Source: JBOHDX01 sp050700835 (GTDB lineage: Bacteria; Actinomycetota; Actinomycetes; Propionibacteriales; Nocardioidaceae). Taken from it: 28,820 nucleotides of DNA. The stretch is from NCBI GenBank assembly GCA_050700835.1, contig JBOHDX010000100.1, forward strand, positions 1 through 28,820. Direction: 5' to 3'. A model generated the notes under the pieces. The model saw nothing but the letters and a program-made list of their open reading frames with translations, did not search any database and was not told where the DNA came from. Below are positions 7,259 through 15,454 of this stretch, one piece after another. Within the stretch, counting starts at the first letter, position 1. Each line of letters opens with the position of its first letter. A program made the position numbers and the translations under genes.

Positions 7259-9734
7259 AGAGCTTCTGGATCGGCGCGAGCCGCAGCAGCAGTCGTTTGA
7301 CTCCCTCGGAGCCGAAGTCGACACTGGCCACCGACTTGTCCGCCACGCCCTGGACCGAGACGACGGTCCCGAGCCCGAACGTGTCGTGCGCGATCCGGTC
7401 GCCCGGCTCGAGGGACGGGATCGACCGGCTCTGCTTCCCGGCCGTGGACGGCAACGAGCTGGCGCGGGTACGTGCAGCCGGACGACGGCCCGGCTCCGTC
7501 ATGCCGTTGTAGACCGGGCCGCTGGACCACGAGGTGGCGTCGGCGTCAGTGCGCCGCCACTCGATCAGGTCCACGGGTATCTCGTCGAGGAACCGGGACG
7601 GCGGGTTGTAGGACGGCGCACCCCAGGCTGACCGGACACCGGCCCGCGAGACGTACAGCCGCTGCTGGGCCCGGGTCACCCCGACGTAGGCGAGCCGGCG
7701 TTCCTCCTCGAGCTCCTTGGCGTCGCCGAGCGAGCGCATGTGCGGGAACACGGCGTCCTCCAGCCCGGTCAGGAACACCACCGGGAACTCCAAGCCCTTG
7801 GCGGTGTGCAACGTCATCAGCGTGACGACGCCATGGGCCTCGTCATGGTCGGGGATCTGGTCAGCGTCGGCGACCAGGGCCACCCGCTCCAGGAACGCGC
7901 CGAGTGATCCGGGGGCGAACGCCGGATCGTCGTCACCGTCCTCGGCCCCAGCGGACGCTCCCTCCAACGTGCCGGCGTCGTCGACGAACTCGCGCGCCAC
8001 GGCCACCAGCTCGGCGAGGTTCTCGACCCTGGTCTCGTCCTGCGGGTCGGACGACTGCTCCAGCTCGGTGAGGTAGCCGCTGCGGGACAGCGCCGTCTCG
8101 AGCACCGCGTCGGCACTCTCGCCGTCGGCGGTCAGTGCGGTCAGCTCGTCAACCAGGGACACGAAGCCCTCGATCGCGTGCAGCGACCGGGTGGCGATCC
8201 CCGGTGCCTCGTCCGCACGCCGGAGTGCCTCCCAGAACGAGATTCGCTCGCGGGATGCGAGTGCGTCGACGCACGCCTCGGCCCGTTCGCCGATTCCGCG
8301 CTTGGGCACGTTGAGGACCCGCCGCAGCGACACCGAGTCGTCCGGGTTGACCAGCATCCGGAGGTACGCGAGGGCGTCCTTGATCTCCCGCCGCTCGTAG
8401 AACCGGACTCCGCCGACCACCTTGTAGGGCATTCCGACCCGGATGAACACCTCCTCGAACACCCGGCTCTGGGCGTTGGTGCGATAGAACACGGCGACGT
8501 CGCCGGGCTTGGCCAGCCCTTCGTCGGTGAGGCGGTCGACCTCGTCGGCAACGAACTGCGCCTCGGCATGCTCGTCCTGGGCGACGTAGCCGACGAGACG
8601 CTCGCCGTCACCGGCGTCGGACCAGAGGTTCTTGGCCGTGCGCGCCGAGTTGCGGGCGATGATCGAGTTGGCCGCGCTGAGGATCGTCTGGGTGGAGCGG
8701 TAGTTCTGCTCGAGCAGCACGGTCTCGGCGGCCGGGAAGTCGTCCTCGAACGCGAGGATGTTGCGGATGTTCGCTCCCCGGAAGGCATAGATCGACTGGT
8801 CGGAGTCGCCGACGACCATCAGCTCCGCCGGCTCCGCCACGGGACCTTCGGGATCTCCCGCGTCGCCCCCCACCACATCACCGTCGACGGTGCGCCGGGC
8901 GACTGCCGGCCCGCACAGCTCCCGGACCAGGGCGTACTGCGCGTGATTCGTGTCCTGGTACTCGTCGACCAGGACGTGCCGGAACCGGCGACGATAGGAC
9001 TCCCGGACCTCCGGGAACGCCTGCAGCAGATGCACGGTGGTCATGATCAGGTCGTCGAAGTCGAGCGCGTTGGCGCGGCGCAGTCGCTGCTGGTACTCGC
9101 TGTAGGCCCTGGCATAGGCCTCCTCCAGGGAGTTCTGTGCCCTTGTCGCCGCGGCCTCGTGGTCGAGCAGCTCGTTCTTGGCGTTGGAGACCCAGTTGAG
9201 CACCGCCCGTGGGGGGAAGCGCTTGGGGTCGAGGTCGAGGTCACGGCAGACCAGCGTCATGAGCCGGCGCGAGTCGGCGTCGTCATAGATCGAGAACGTC
9301 GACGAGAAGCCGAACCGCTTGACGTCCCTGCGGAGGATCCGCACGCAGGCCGAGTGGAACGTCGACACCCACATGATCCGGGCCCGGTTGCCGACCAGCT
9401 CCGCGACCCGCTCGCGCATCTGCGCTGCCGCCTTGTTGGTGAACGTGATCGCCAGGATCGACGCCGGGTGGGCACCGCGCTTGGTGATCAACCAGGCGAT
9501 CCGCCGGGTCAGGACGCGGGTCTTGCCGGAGCCGGCGCCCGCGACCACCAGCAACGGCGCGCCCTCATGCACGACAGCGGCCCGTTGAGCGTCGTTCAGC
9601 CCCTCCAGCAGGGTCGACGGGTCGATGGCGCGATGCCGTGCGGGACGCTCCTCACCGTCGTCTGTCCCAACCGGGTGGTCGAGCAGCAAGGAAGCCTGGG
9701 CAGGTGCCTGGGGGATCGGGAACGGCGTGCTCAT
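7257..9734 (-). CDS. pcrA: ATP-dependent DNA helicase PcrA/UvrD
   Basis: The 825-residue product is a superfamily 1A 3'-5' helicase acting in nucleotide excision repair, conflict resolution and plasmid replication. LNDAQ (46-50) is the Q motif, AGAGSGKT (about 65-72) is Walker A, DEYQDTN is motif II, VVGDSDQSIYAFRGA is motif III, QNYRST is motif IV, and LMTLHTAKGLEFPVVF with YVGVTRAQ are motifs V-VI. The C-terminus (LEPGDRIAHDTFGLGTVV) is the Tudor-like RNA-polymerase-contacting domain of PcrA rather than RecB-type helicases. A stretch of about 30 residues rich in Gly/Asp before motif III is longer than in Bacillus. I used the ATG at 9734; a GTG at 9743 would add three residues. Confidence 0.96.
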   Translation of the reverse strand: MSTPFPIPQAPAQASLLLDHPVGTDDGEERPARHRAIDPSTLLEGLNDAQRAAVVHEGAPLLVVAGAGSGKTRVLTRRIAWLITKRGAHPASILAITFTNKAAAQMRERVAELVGNRARIMWVSTFHSACVRILRRDVKRFGFSSTFSIYDDADSRRLMTLVCRDLDLDPKRFPPRAVLNWVSNAKNELLDHEAAATRAQNSLEEAYARAYSEYQQRLRRANALDFDDLIMTTVHLLQAFPEVRESYRRRFRHVLVDEYQDTNHAQYALVRELCGPAVARRTVDGDVVGGDAGDPEGPVAEPAELMVVGDSDQSIYAFRGANIRNILAFEDDFPAAETVLLEQNYRSTQTILSAANSIIARNSARTAKNLWSDAGDGERLVGYVAQDEHAEAQFVADEVDRLTDEGLAKPGDVAVFYRTNAQSRVFEEVFIRVGMPYKVVGGVRFYERREIKDALAYLRMLVNPDDSVSLRRVLNVPKRGIGERAEACVDALASRERISFWEALRRADEAPGIATRSLHAIEGFVSLVDELTALTADGESADAVLETALSRSGYLTELEQSSDPQDETRVENLAELVAVAREFVDDAGTLEGASAGAEDGDDDPAFAPGSLGAFLERVALVADADQIPDHDEAHGVVTLMTLHTAKGLEFPVVFLTGLEDAVFPHMRSLGDAKELEEERRLAYVGVTRAQQRLYVSRAGVRSAWGAPSYNPPSRFLDEIPVDLIEWRRTDADATSWSSGPVYNGMTEPGRRPAARTRASSLPSTAGKQSRSIPSLEPGDRIAHDTFGLGTVVSVQGVADKSVASVDFGSEGVKRLLLRLAPIQKL

Positions 9735-9769
9735 CTCGGCCACAGCCTACGGTCGAGACCCGACAGGGT

Positions 9770-10624
9770 ATGACGTGGCAGATTGTGCGGGTGCCGCACC
9801 TGGTGATGGGTTGGCAGATCGCCGCCTGGTCCGCGCTCGGCCTGGCCGTTGCGGCCGGGTTGGTCGCAGTGCTGCGCCCGCAGGGCCATCGCGGCCGGCT
9901 GGCTGTGGCGGTGGTGCGAGAGAGCGCCGTGGTCGTCGGGTTGTACGCCGCCTGGCAGCTGGTCGGCACGCTCGCCCGAGTCAACCCGGACGGGGCGCTG
10001 CGGCGTGGACAGGACCTTGTCGCCATCGAGCACTGGCTGCACCTGCCTGACGAGCGGAGCCTTCAGGCGATCGTCCTTCCGCACACCTGGCTCGTCCAGC
10101 TGGCCAACGGCTACTACGCGTACGGCCACTTCACCGGGCTCATCGTGTTCCTCGCGTGGATGTTCTTGCGGCACCGTGATCGGTATCCCGACGCTCGGAC
10201 CTCCTTGGTGCTGTCGACCGGCCTGTGCTTCTGCTGCCAGCTGGTCGCCGTCGCTCCACCGCGACTGCTGCCCGGCGGAGGGTACGTCGACACCGCCGAG
10301 GTGTACGGCGAGTCTGTCTACGGCTCGGCGACTTTCGGGATCGCGGACCAGCTGTCCGCGTTCCCGTCCGTGCACGTCGGGTGGGCGGCGCTGATCGGGT
10401 GGTACGTCTGGCGGGTCGGCGGCAGCCGGTGGCGTTGGCTCGGGCCCGTGCACTTCGTCGTCACCACCCTCGTGGTGGTGGTCACCGCGAACCACTACTG
10501 GCTCGACGGAATCGCAGCCATCGCTCTGCTGGCCCTGGCCCTCGCGAGCCAGGCGGCTGCCCGCTCCCTCGTCGCGGGCACGGACGAGTCGCTAGCGTGG
10601 CCGGATGACCGAACCGCTCCCTGA
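9770..10624 (+). CDS. PAP2-superfamily membrane protein, inositol-phosphotransferase (Aur1)-like
   Basis: The 284-residue product is a polytopic membrane enzyme with about six hydrophobic segments. It carries the PAP2_3/Aur1-type catalytic set: PPRLLP (163-168), PSVH with His202, and NHYWLD with His242 and Asp246. Such enzymes transfer phospho-head groups (phosphoinositol in eukaryotic Aur1) or dephosphorylate lipid phosphates at the membrane; the bacterial substrate is unknown. The start is uncertain: I took ATG 9770, with little Shine-Dalgarno, and an ATG 12 codons later is possible. It diverges from pcrA and its last 20 bases overlap the next gene, so the two are likely one operon. Confidence 0.85.
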   Translation: MTWQIVRVPHLVMGWQIAAWSALGLAVAAGLVAVLRPQGHRGRLAVAVVRESAVVVGLYAAWQLVGTLARVNPDGALRRGQDLVAIEHWLHLPDERSLQAIVLPHTWLVQLANGYYAYGHFTGLIVFLAWMFLRHRDRYPDARTSLVLSTGLCFCCQLVAVAPPRLLPGGGYVDTAEVYGESVYGSATFGIADQLSAFPSVHVGWAALIGWYVWRVGGSRWRWLGPVHFVVTTLVVVVTANHYWLDGIAAIALLALALASQAAARSLVAGTDESLAWPDDRTAP

Positions 10625-11330
10625 CAAGGACGTCGAGCGCGTCCTCACCATCACCGCACATCCTGACGACGTCGACTTCGGTGTTGCCGGCACCGTGGCA
10701 CGTTGGTCCGCGGCCGGGATCGCCGTCACCTACTGCATCTGCACCGACGGCCAGGCCGGAGGATTCGAGGACGCCAGGGACCGCACCGAGATCCCGGCGA
10801 TCCGTCGACGCGAGCAGACCGCCGCAGCTGCACTGGTCGGGGTGCACGACCTGCGGTTCCTCGGCTACGGCGACGGCGAGCTGGCGGTCACCGACGACCT
10901 GGTCCGCGACCTGGTCGAGGTCATCCGTGACGTGCGCCCGCAACGGGTCGTGGCGCAGAGCCCGGAACGCGTCTGGGACTTCATCGGCCGCAGCCATCCC
11001 GACCATCTGGCCTCCGGAGAGGCGGCGGTCCGGGCGGTGTATCCCTTCGCGCGCAACCCCTATGCGTTCCCCGAGCTGCGCGAGCGCGGCCTTGAGGCAT
11101 GGACCGTGTCCGAGCTGTGGCTGACCGCGCACCCCTCGACCAACCACGCGGTCGACGTGACCGAGCACATGGAGGCCAAGATCGCCGCGATCCTGGCGCA
11201 CGAGAGCCAGCACCCGGCGCCGGACCAGATCAACCGCCGGATGCGGATGGCGCTGCGCCACAACGCGTCGGAGTACGGCCTCGCCGAGTCCCAGCTGGCC
11301 GAGGCGTTCTTCGTGGTGCACACGGTGTGA
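10605..11330 (+). CDS. PIG-L family N-acetylglucosamine deacetylase
   Basis: The 241-residue soluble product is a zinc-dependent de-N-acetylase of the PIG-L/LmbE fold, which includes MshB of mycothiol synthesis, the mycothiol S-conjugate amidase Mca and GPI-anchor de-N-acetylases. AHPDD (18-22) supplies His19 and Asp22, and HPDH (131-134) supplies the third zinc ligand. The protein is shorter than MshB or Mca (about 290), so I do not assign it to either. It overlaps the upstream PAP2-type gene by 20 bases in another frame. The pairing of a possible phosphoinositol-handling enzyme with a GlcNAc deacetylase suggests a shared glycolipid or pseudo-disaccharide substrate, which is inference. Confidence 0.88.
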   Translation: MTEPLPDKDVERVLTITAHPDDVDFGVAGTVARWSAAGIAVTYCICTDGQAGGFEDARDRTEIPAIRRREQTAAAALVGVHDLRFLGYGDGELAVTDDLVRDLVEVIRDVRPQRVVAQSPERVWDFIGRSHPDHLASGEAAVRAVYPFARNPYAFPELRERGLEAWTVSELWLTAHPSTNHAVDVTEHMEAKIAAILAHESQHPAPDQINRRMRMALRHNASEYGLAESQLAEAFFVVHTV

Positions 11331-11393
11331 CTGCGCACTCGACCCCTTGCCATTCGGCCAGCCCTGGTGGCAGGACGGTCACGCCCGGGTGAG

Positions 11394-12110
11394 TCAGATG
11401 AGGCGGCGGTCGTTGGCCCAGCGGGTCAACTCATGCCGGCTCGACAGCTGCAGCTTGCGCAGCACGCTCGACACATGCGTCTCGACAGTCTTGATCGAGA
11501 TGAACAGCTCCTTGGCCACTTCCTTGTAGGCGTAGCCGCGGGCGATGAGTCGCATCACCTCGCGCTCGCGCTCGGTGAGCCGGTCGAGGTCCTCGTCGAC
11601 CTGGGCGACCTCGATCGTGCCGGCGAACGCGTCCAGCACGAAGCCTGCCAATCGCGGGGAGAACACCGCGTCCCCGCCGGCGACCCGGCGGATCGCCGCC
11701 ACCAGCTCGGGGCCGGTGATGTTCTTGGTGACGTAGCCCCTCGCGCCGATCCGGATCACGCCGATCACGTCCTCTGCCGCGTCGCTGACGCTCAGTGCGA
11801 GGAACGTGGTGGCGTTGGCGCTCACCTGCACCCGGCGTACGACCTCGACACCACCGCCGCCGGGGAGGTGCACGTCGAGAAGCACGACGTCCGGCTGCTG
11901 CGCGAGGATCACCGCCACCGCGGCGTCGACGTCGGCGGCCTCCCCGACGATCCGGACGGCACCACCGATCTCCGCTCGCACGCCGGTACGGAACATGGCG
12001 TGGTCGTCCACGAGCACCACCCGCAGGTCCGACCTGCCTTCGGACCCGATGCTGTGCTGACTGCTGCTGGGCTGACTGATGCTGGGCTGACTGATGCTGG
12101 GCTGACTCAT
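11394..12110 (-). CDS. LuxR/NarL-family response regulator
   Basis: The 238-residue product has a receiver domain at about 29-145 with acidic pair Asp35-Asp36, phosphoacceptor Asp79 (LLDVHLPGG) and the conserved lysine in GYVTKN. A LuxR-type helix-turn-helix follows at about 175-230 (LTEREREVMRLIARG, then KTVETHVSSVLRKL). The first 21 residues are a four-fold pentapeptide repeat (SQPSI, SQPSI, SQPSS, SQHSI) outside the receiver fold. The ATG at 12110 overlaps the TGA of the kinase gene in an ATGA, so translation is coupled and the two form a two-component pair. It resembles actinobacterial regulators paired with PspC-kinases, such as MacR in Streptomyces (from memory). Confidence 0.93.
   Translation of the reverse strand: MSQPSISQPSISQPSSSQHSIGSEGRSDLRVVLVDDHAMFRTGVRAEIGGAVRIVGEAADVDAAVAVILAQQPDVVLLDVHLPGGGGVEVVRRVQVSANATTFLALSVSDAAEDVIGVIRIGARGYVTKNITGPELVAAIRRVAGGDAVFSPRLAGFVLDAFAGTIEVAQVDEDLDRLTEREREVMRLIARGYAYKEVAKELFISIKTVETHVSSVLRKLQLSSRHELTRWANDRRLI
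12048..12107 (-). repeat. Tandem repeat, four copies of a 15-bp unit
   Basis: On the minus strand the unit AGTCAGCCCAGCATC occurs twice perfectly, followed by AGTCAGCCCAGCAGC and AGTCAGCACAGCATC, directly after the start codon of the response regulator. The unit is a multiple of three, so copy-number change would alter the pentapeptide tail but not the frame. Confidence 0.95.
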
Positions 12111-13504
12111 GTCCGCGGGTCCTCCTCGACTGGGTCCAACCTGCCCACAGGCACGGACAGCCGCACCTCGGTGCCGTCGCCCGGCGCCGAGCGTACGACT
12201 GCCGCGCCCCGGTGCCGCTCGACGCGCGCGACGATCGACTCCCGGACGCCCATCCGGTCCGCTTCGATCGTGTCGGGGTCGAACCCCACACCTCGGTCCC
12301 GCACGAACACCTCGGCGCGCTCGTGCGCCACCTCGGCGTAGACGTCGATCCGGGGTGCACCGGAGTGCTTGGCGGAGTTGACCATCGCCTCGCGAGCGGC
12401 GCGTACCAGCGCGGCGACGTCGGCGTCCATGGGCGCGTCCCCGACACACACGACGTCGATCGGAACGTCGTGCATGTCCTCGACGTCAGCAGCAACAGCG
12501 AGCAACGCGGGTCGCAGGCTGGCGTCGGGAGCCTCGTCCGCGCCGTACAACCAGTCGCGAAGCTCGCGCTCCTGGCGTCGCGCCAGCTTGGCCACGGTCT
12601 TGGGGTTCGACGCGTTCTTCTGCAGCAGCGCAAGGGTCTGGAGCACCGAGTCGTGCAGGTGGGCCGCCATGTCGGCGCGCTCCTGGGTCCGGATCCGCTC
12701 CCGGCGCTCGGCCGCGAGATCGGTGGTCAGCCGATAGACCCACGGGCCTACCAGCAGCAGGGCGCCCGCAAGGGCCAGCACGATGGCAAGCCCGATCTCG
12801 ACCGCCACCGAGGCGCTGCGCGACTGCGCGACGAACACACCGACAGCGGTGGCCAGGAGGACGGCTCCGAACAGCAGCCTGGCTACGGCCGCCAAGCCGC
12901 GGCCGTGCAGGACCACGCCGGCGAACGAGGCGTCGTTGCCGGTGACCCACCTGCTCCGCTTGGTCTCGTCGGCCTGCCGCCAGATCAGCACCAGCCCCAG
13001 CACCGCGATCGCCAGCGGCCCCGTCAAACGGAGCGGCAGCCCGATGCCGGCCTGCATCTGCAGGAGCAGCACGCCGGCCCCGAGCACGAACAAGGCGAAG
13101 GTCTGCCCGCGCTCCCGCCCCCCGGGCCGGCGCACCGGGCGGACGGAGGTACGCATCCCGCTGCGGGTCGCGGCCGCGATCCCGGCCGGCGCGGGGGTCG
13201 CTGTCTCCGCACCAGGCTCGCGCAGAGGCAGGAATCGCCACAACGCGGCATAGATGATAACGCCGACCCCACCGAACCAGGTGAGCACCACGAAGCCGAC
13301 GCGGACCCAGAACACGGGGACCGCCAGATGCTCGGCGAGACCCGCGGCCACGCCGCCGAGCACGCGGCGGTCGGCGGGACGGTACGCCCGCCGGTACGGC
13401 CAGCCCTTGTCGAGCTGTTCGTCCGCTGCCGCAGCGGCGACCGGAGCCCCCGCAACAGGGGGCGGGCCGCCGGGCAGGCTCGACGAGGCGCTGGTGGTCG
13501 ACAT
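12107..13504 (-). CDS. PspC-domain sensor histidine kinase
   Basis: The 465-residue product begins with a Pro/Ala-rich leader, then a PspC domain at about 41-94 (RRVLGGVAAGLAEHL, ending in an apolar helix), two pairs of membrane segments at about 130-180 and 200-260, and a NarL-type kinase core. AAHLHDSVLQTLALLQ places the phosphorylated histidine at His284; REAMVNSAKHS (Asn376) is the N box and RDRGVGF (Asp403) the G1 box. The extracellular loops are short, so it probably senses membrane state rather than a soluble ligand. The ATG at 13504 has GAGG only a few bases upstream; a GTG at 13519 is an alternative. It is first in the operon with the response regulator and diverges from a second PspC protein. 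Confidence 0.92.
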   Translation of the reverse strand: MSTTSASSSLPGGPPPVAGAPVAAAAADEQLDKGWPYRRAYRPADRRVLGGVAAGLAEHLAVPVFWVRVGFVVLTWFGGVGVIIYAALWRFLPLREPGAETATPAPAGIAAATRSGMRTSVRPVRRPGGRERGQTFALFVLGAGVLLLQMQAGIGLPLRLTGPLAIAVLGLVLIWRQADETKRSRWVTGNDASFAGVVLHGRGLAAVARLLFGAVLLATAVGVFVAQSRSASVAVEIGLAIVLALAGALLLVGPWVYRLTTDLAAERRERIRTQERADMAAHLHDSVLQTLALLQKNASNPKTVAKLARRQERELRDWLYGADEAPDASLRPALLAVAADVEDMHDVPIDVVCVGDAPMDADVAALVRAAREAMVNSAKHSGAPRIDVYAEVAHERAEVFVRDRGVGFDPDTIEADRMGVRESIVARVERHRGAAVVRSAPGDGTEVRLSVPVGRLDPVEEDPRT

Positions 13505-13646
13505 CGCCTCGATCGTCACACGCGGGCAGGCGTACGCGCCACGGGACGAGTCCGGACCGGACCCTGACCCGGCACGCTTGCGCGACCGGTGCCGTTCAGG
13601 GGAATCCCCGATGGTTGGGGCGCTGCTCGGCAGCCACGATGGGTGC
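13505..13646. promoter_or_regulatory. Divergent promoter region of the PspC module
   Basis: The 142 bases between the start codons of the PspC-kinase and the PspC/toastrack protein must drive both directions. An 11-base inverted repeat, GGGGA-a-TCCCC, lies at 13599-13609 and could be an operator half-site pair, but it is short for such GC-rich DNA. I see no confident -10/-35 boxes. Confidence 0.35.
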
Positions 13647-14879
13647 ATGACCGAGACTCCTCCACCCGGAACGCGTGGGTTCGACGTGCACCGGCTGCGC
13701 AGCGCACACGAGATGCACCGCAGCCGCGACGACCGCATGGTGGCCGGCGTGTGTGCCGGCGCGGCCCGGTATCTCGACGTCGACCCAGTGATCATCCGCG
13801 TCGTCGTCGCGGCGCTGACCTTCGTCGGAGGAGCCGGCCTGGTCATCTACGGTGCCGCCTGGCTGCTGCTGCCGGAGGAGGGGTCGGACCACAGCCTGAT
13901 CAGCGACCGCCTCCCGCAGGGGCAGGACGAGCACCGGATCCGCACCATCCTGCTGACGGTCGCGGCCGTCGCGACCATCGCGATCACCGTGTCCTGGAAC
14001 AGCTGGAACCGCCCGTTCGGCGGAATCGCCCTCCCCTGGGTGGGGCTGGTGATCGGCGCCTTCTGGTTCTTCGTGATCCGGCCCCACCGGCGGACACAGG
14101 CGGACTCCGAGTCGGGCGACTGGCCCGCGCCGCCCCACACCGATCCGACGGGTACGCCGGTGGACCTGCGCAAACCCGACGCCCAGGATCCGTCGTCGGT
14201 GACCACGACCATGGCCGCGAAGGAGACGGGCACCGTGCTGAGCCAGCCGTTCCCCGCGTACCTCCCGCGACCACCGCGGACGAACCCGCGGGGCGGCGCG
14301 ACGCTGTTGTGGTTCACGGTCGCGGTGGGGCTCGTGGTTGGCGGTCTGTTGTGGCTCCTCGACGCCCGCGGCCATGACGTCGCCCTGCCCGACTACGTGG
14401 CAGCCGAGCTGGCGGTGGTCGGCATCGGGACGGCCGCCGGCATCTGGGTGGGCAACGCCCGCTATCTCCTCGCCCCCGGCGTCCTGCTCGGCCTCACCCT
14501 GGCAGTCACCGGCAACATGCCGTCCTACAACGTCGGTGTCGTCGACCCTTCCCCGACGAGCTCCGCTGAGCTGAGCGCCGGCTACTCCCTCGGGGCCGGA
14601 CAGCTGCGGCTCGACCTGCGAGGCGTCTCCGACCTCGCCGCGCTGAACGGCAGGACGATCACCCTGCGGGAGGGCTACGGCGACGTGCGCGTGTACGTAC
14701 CCCGCGGGCTCGACATGACCGTGAAGGCGCACACGAGTCTCGGCGACGTGCGGGTGTTCGGCAAGGACCAGTCCGGTACCGACGTGCACGGCACCAGCGT
14801 CGACCCACCCGGTCCCCACCCTGACGTCACCCTCGTCATCGACCAGAACGTCGGCTCCGTGGAGGTGATCCGCTCGTGA
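13647..14879 (+). CDS. PspC domain membrane protein with LiaF/toastrack-like C-terminus
   Basis: The 410-residue product has an N-terminal PspC domain (about 22-77: DRMVAGVCAGAARYLDVDP, then an apolar helix and LLLPEEG). Further membrane segments lie at about 96-140, a Pro-rich cytoplasmic linker at about 145-215, and three more helices at about 218-295. The last 105 residues are beta-rich with repeated patterns of the kind GYGDVRVYVPRGLDM and SLGDVRVFG, typical of the LiaF/toastrack (DUF2154/DUF4097-like) fold. This architecture is found beside PspC-kinases and LiaRS-like systems and is thought to report envelope stress. It is divergent from the kinase and overlaps the next gene by four bases (GTGA). 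Confidence 0.88.
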   Translation: MTETPPPGTRGFDVHRLRSAHEMHRSRDDRMVAGVCAGAARYLDVDPVIIRVVVAALTFVGGAGLVIYGAAWLLLPEEGSDHSLISDRLPQGQDEHRIRTILLTVAAVATIAITVSWNSWNRPFGGIALPWVGLVIGAFWFFVIRPHRRTQADSESGDWPAPPHTDPTGTPVDLRKPDAQDPSSVTTTMAAKETGTVLSQPFPAYLPRPPRTNPRGGATLLWFTVAVGLVVGGLLWLLDARGHDVALPDYVAAELAVVGIGTAAGIWVGNARYLLAPGVLLGLTLAVTGNMPSYNVGVVDPSPTSSAELSAGYSLGAGQLRLDLRGVSDLAALNGRTITLREGYGDVRVYVPRGLDMTVKAHTSLGDVRVFGKDQSGTDVHGTSVDPPGPHPDVTLVIDQNVGSVEVIRS

Positions 14880-15076
14880 AGCGCCATGCGCTCGATGTGA
14901 TCGCAGTCGTGTTCGCCTGCGTGTTCGTGGGGCTCGCCGCCTCCTGGTTGGCCGACCACCACCACTGGACCTCCGTCTCGGCCGTCTACGTCGCCCCCGG
15001 CCTGCTGATCGTGGCCGGGTTGCTCGGGATCGGCGCCTCCCTGCGACGCAGCCGTGGTGGTGCCCAGGACCGCTGA
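14876..15076 (+). CDS. Small membrane protein, two helices
   Basis: The 66-residue product starts at a GTG that overlaps the TGA of the preceding gene (GTGA), so it is translationally coupled. It has two apolar helices at about 7-26 and 35-54, separated by a short His-rich loop (ADHHHWTS), and a basic C-terminus (RRSRGGAQDR). I do not recognise a family. Its coupling to a PspC/toastrack protein and the PspC gene downstream suggest an accessory subunit of the same envelope-stress complex. Confidence 0.8.
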   Translation: MKRHALDVIAVVFACVFVGLAASWLADHHHWTSVSAVYVAPGLLIVAGLLGIGASLRRSRGGAQDR

Positions 15077-15130
15077 CCCGACCCGACACGCAAGCACCGT
15101 GACCACCCGCTCGACCACGAAGGATCACCG

Positions 15131-15397
15131 ATGAACGACACCGCACAGACCTCGCACACCTATCCCGGGCCTTACCAGACCCCTCACGACTCCGCTGAGC
15201 TCCCCGACCACACCGGGCCGAAGCGCCTCACCCGCAGCGACGACCACTGGCTCGGCGGCGTCTGCGGAGGGATCGGCGACTACCTCGACATCGACCCGAA
15301 CGTGGTCCGGCTCGGCTTCGTCGTCGGGGCCGTGCTCGGCTTCGGTCTGCTGGTCCCGGCGTACGCCCTCGCCTGGATCCTGATGCCGAAGCGCTGA
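15131..15397 (+). CDS. Stand-alone PspC domain protein
   Basis: The 88-residue product is a short polar leader (about 35 residues, Pro/Thr/His-rich) followed by one complete PspC domain: RSDDHWLGGVCGGIGDYLD, then an apolar helix ending LAWILMPKR. AAGGA lies eight bases before the ATG. It is the third PspC domain in this cluster, downstream of the PspC/toastrack gene by a 54-base gap and probably in the same operon. It could modulate the neighbouring kinase through PspC-PspC contact, which is inference. Confidence 0.92.
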   Translation: MNDTAQTSHTYPGPYQTPHDSAELPDHTGPKRLTRSDDHWLGGVCGGIGDYLDIDPNVVRLGFVVGAVLGFGLLVPAYALAWILMPKR

Positions 15398-15454
15398 ACC
15401 AACGCACCGACCGCACCACGGCCCACGCCAGGCGGTTGGTGGCCCGAAAAGCCG

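Noticed and set aside
8178..9773. 531-codon rightward open frame opposite pcrA
   Set aside because: It mirrors the codon bias of pcrA, whose helicase motifs are complete on the other strand, and it has no recognisable domain.
12212..13567. 451-codon rightward open frame opposite the PspC-kinase
   Set aside because: Shadow of a kinase with intact H, N and G boxes; the translation is His/Arg/Gly-rich low complexity.
13599..13609. GGGGAaTCCCC inverted repeat as an operator of the PspC module
   Set aside because: Only 5-bp arms in DNA of about 70% GC; chance occurrence is likely, so it is noted under the divergent region and not claimed.
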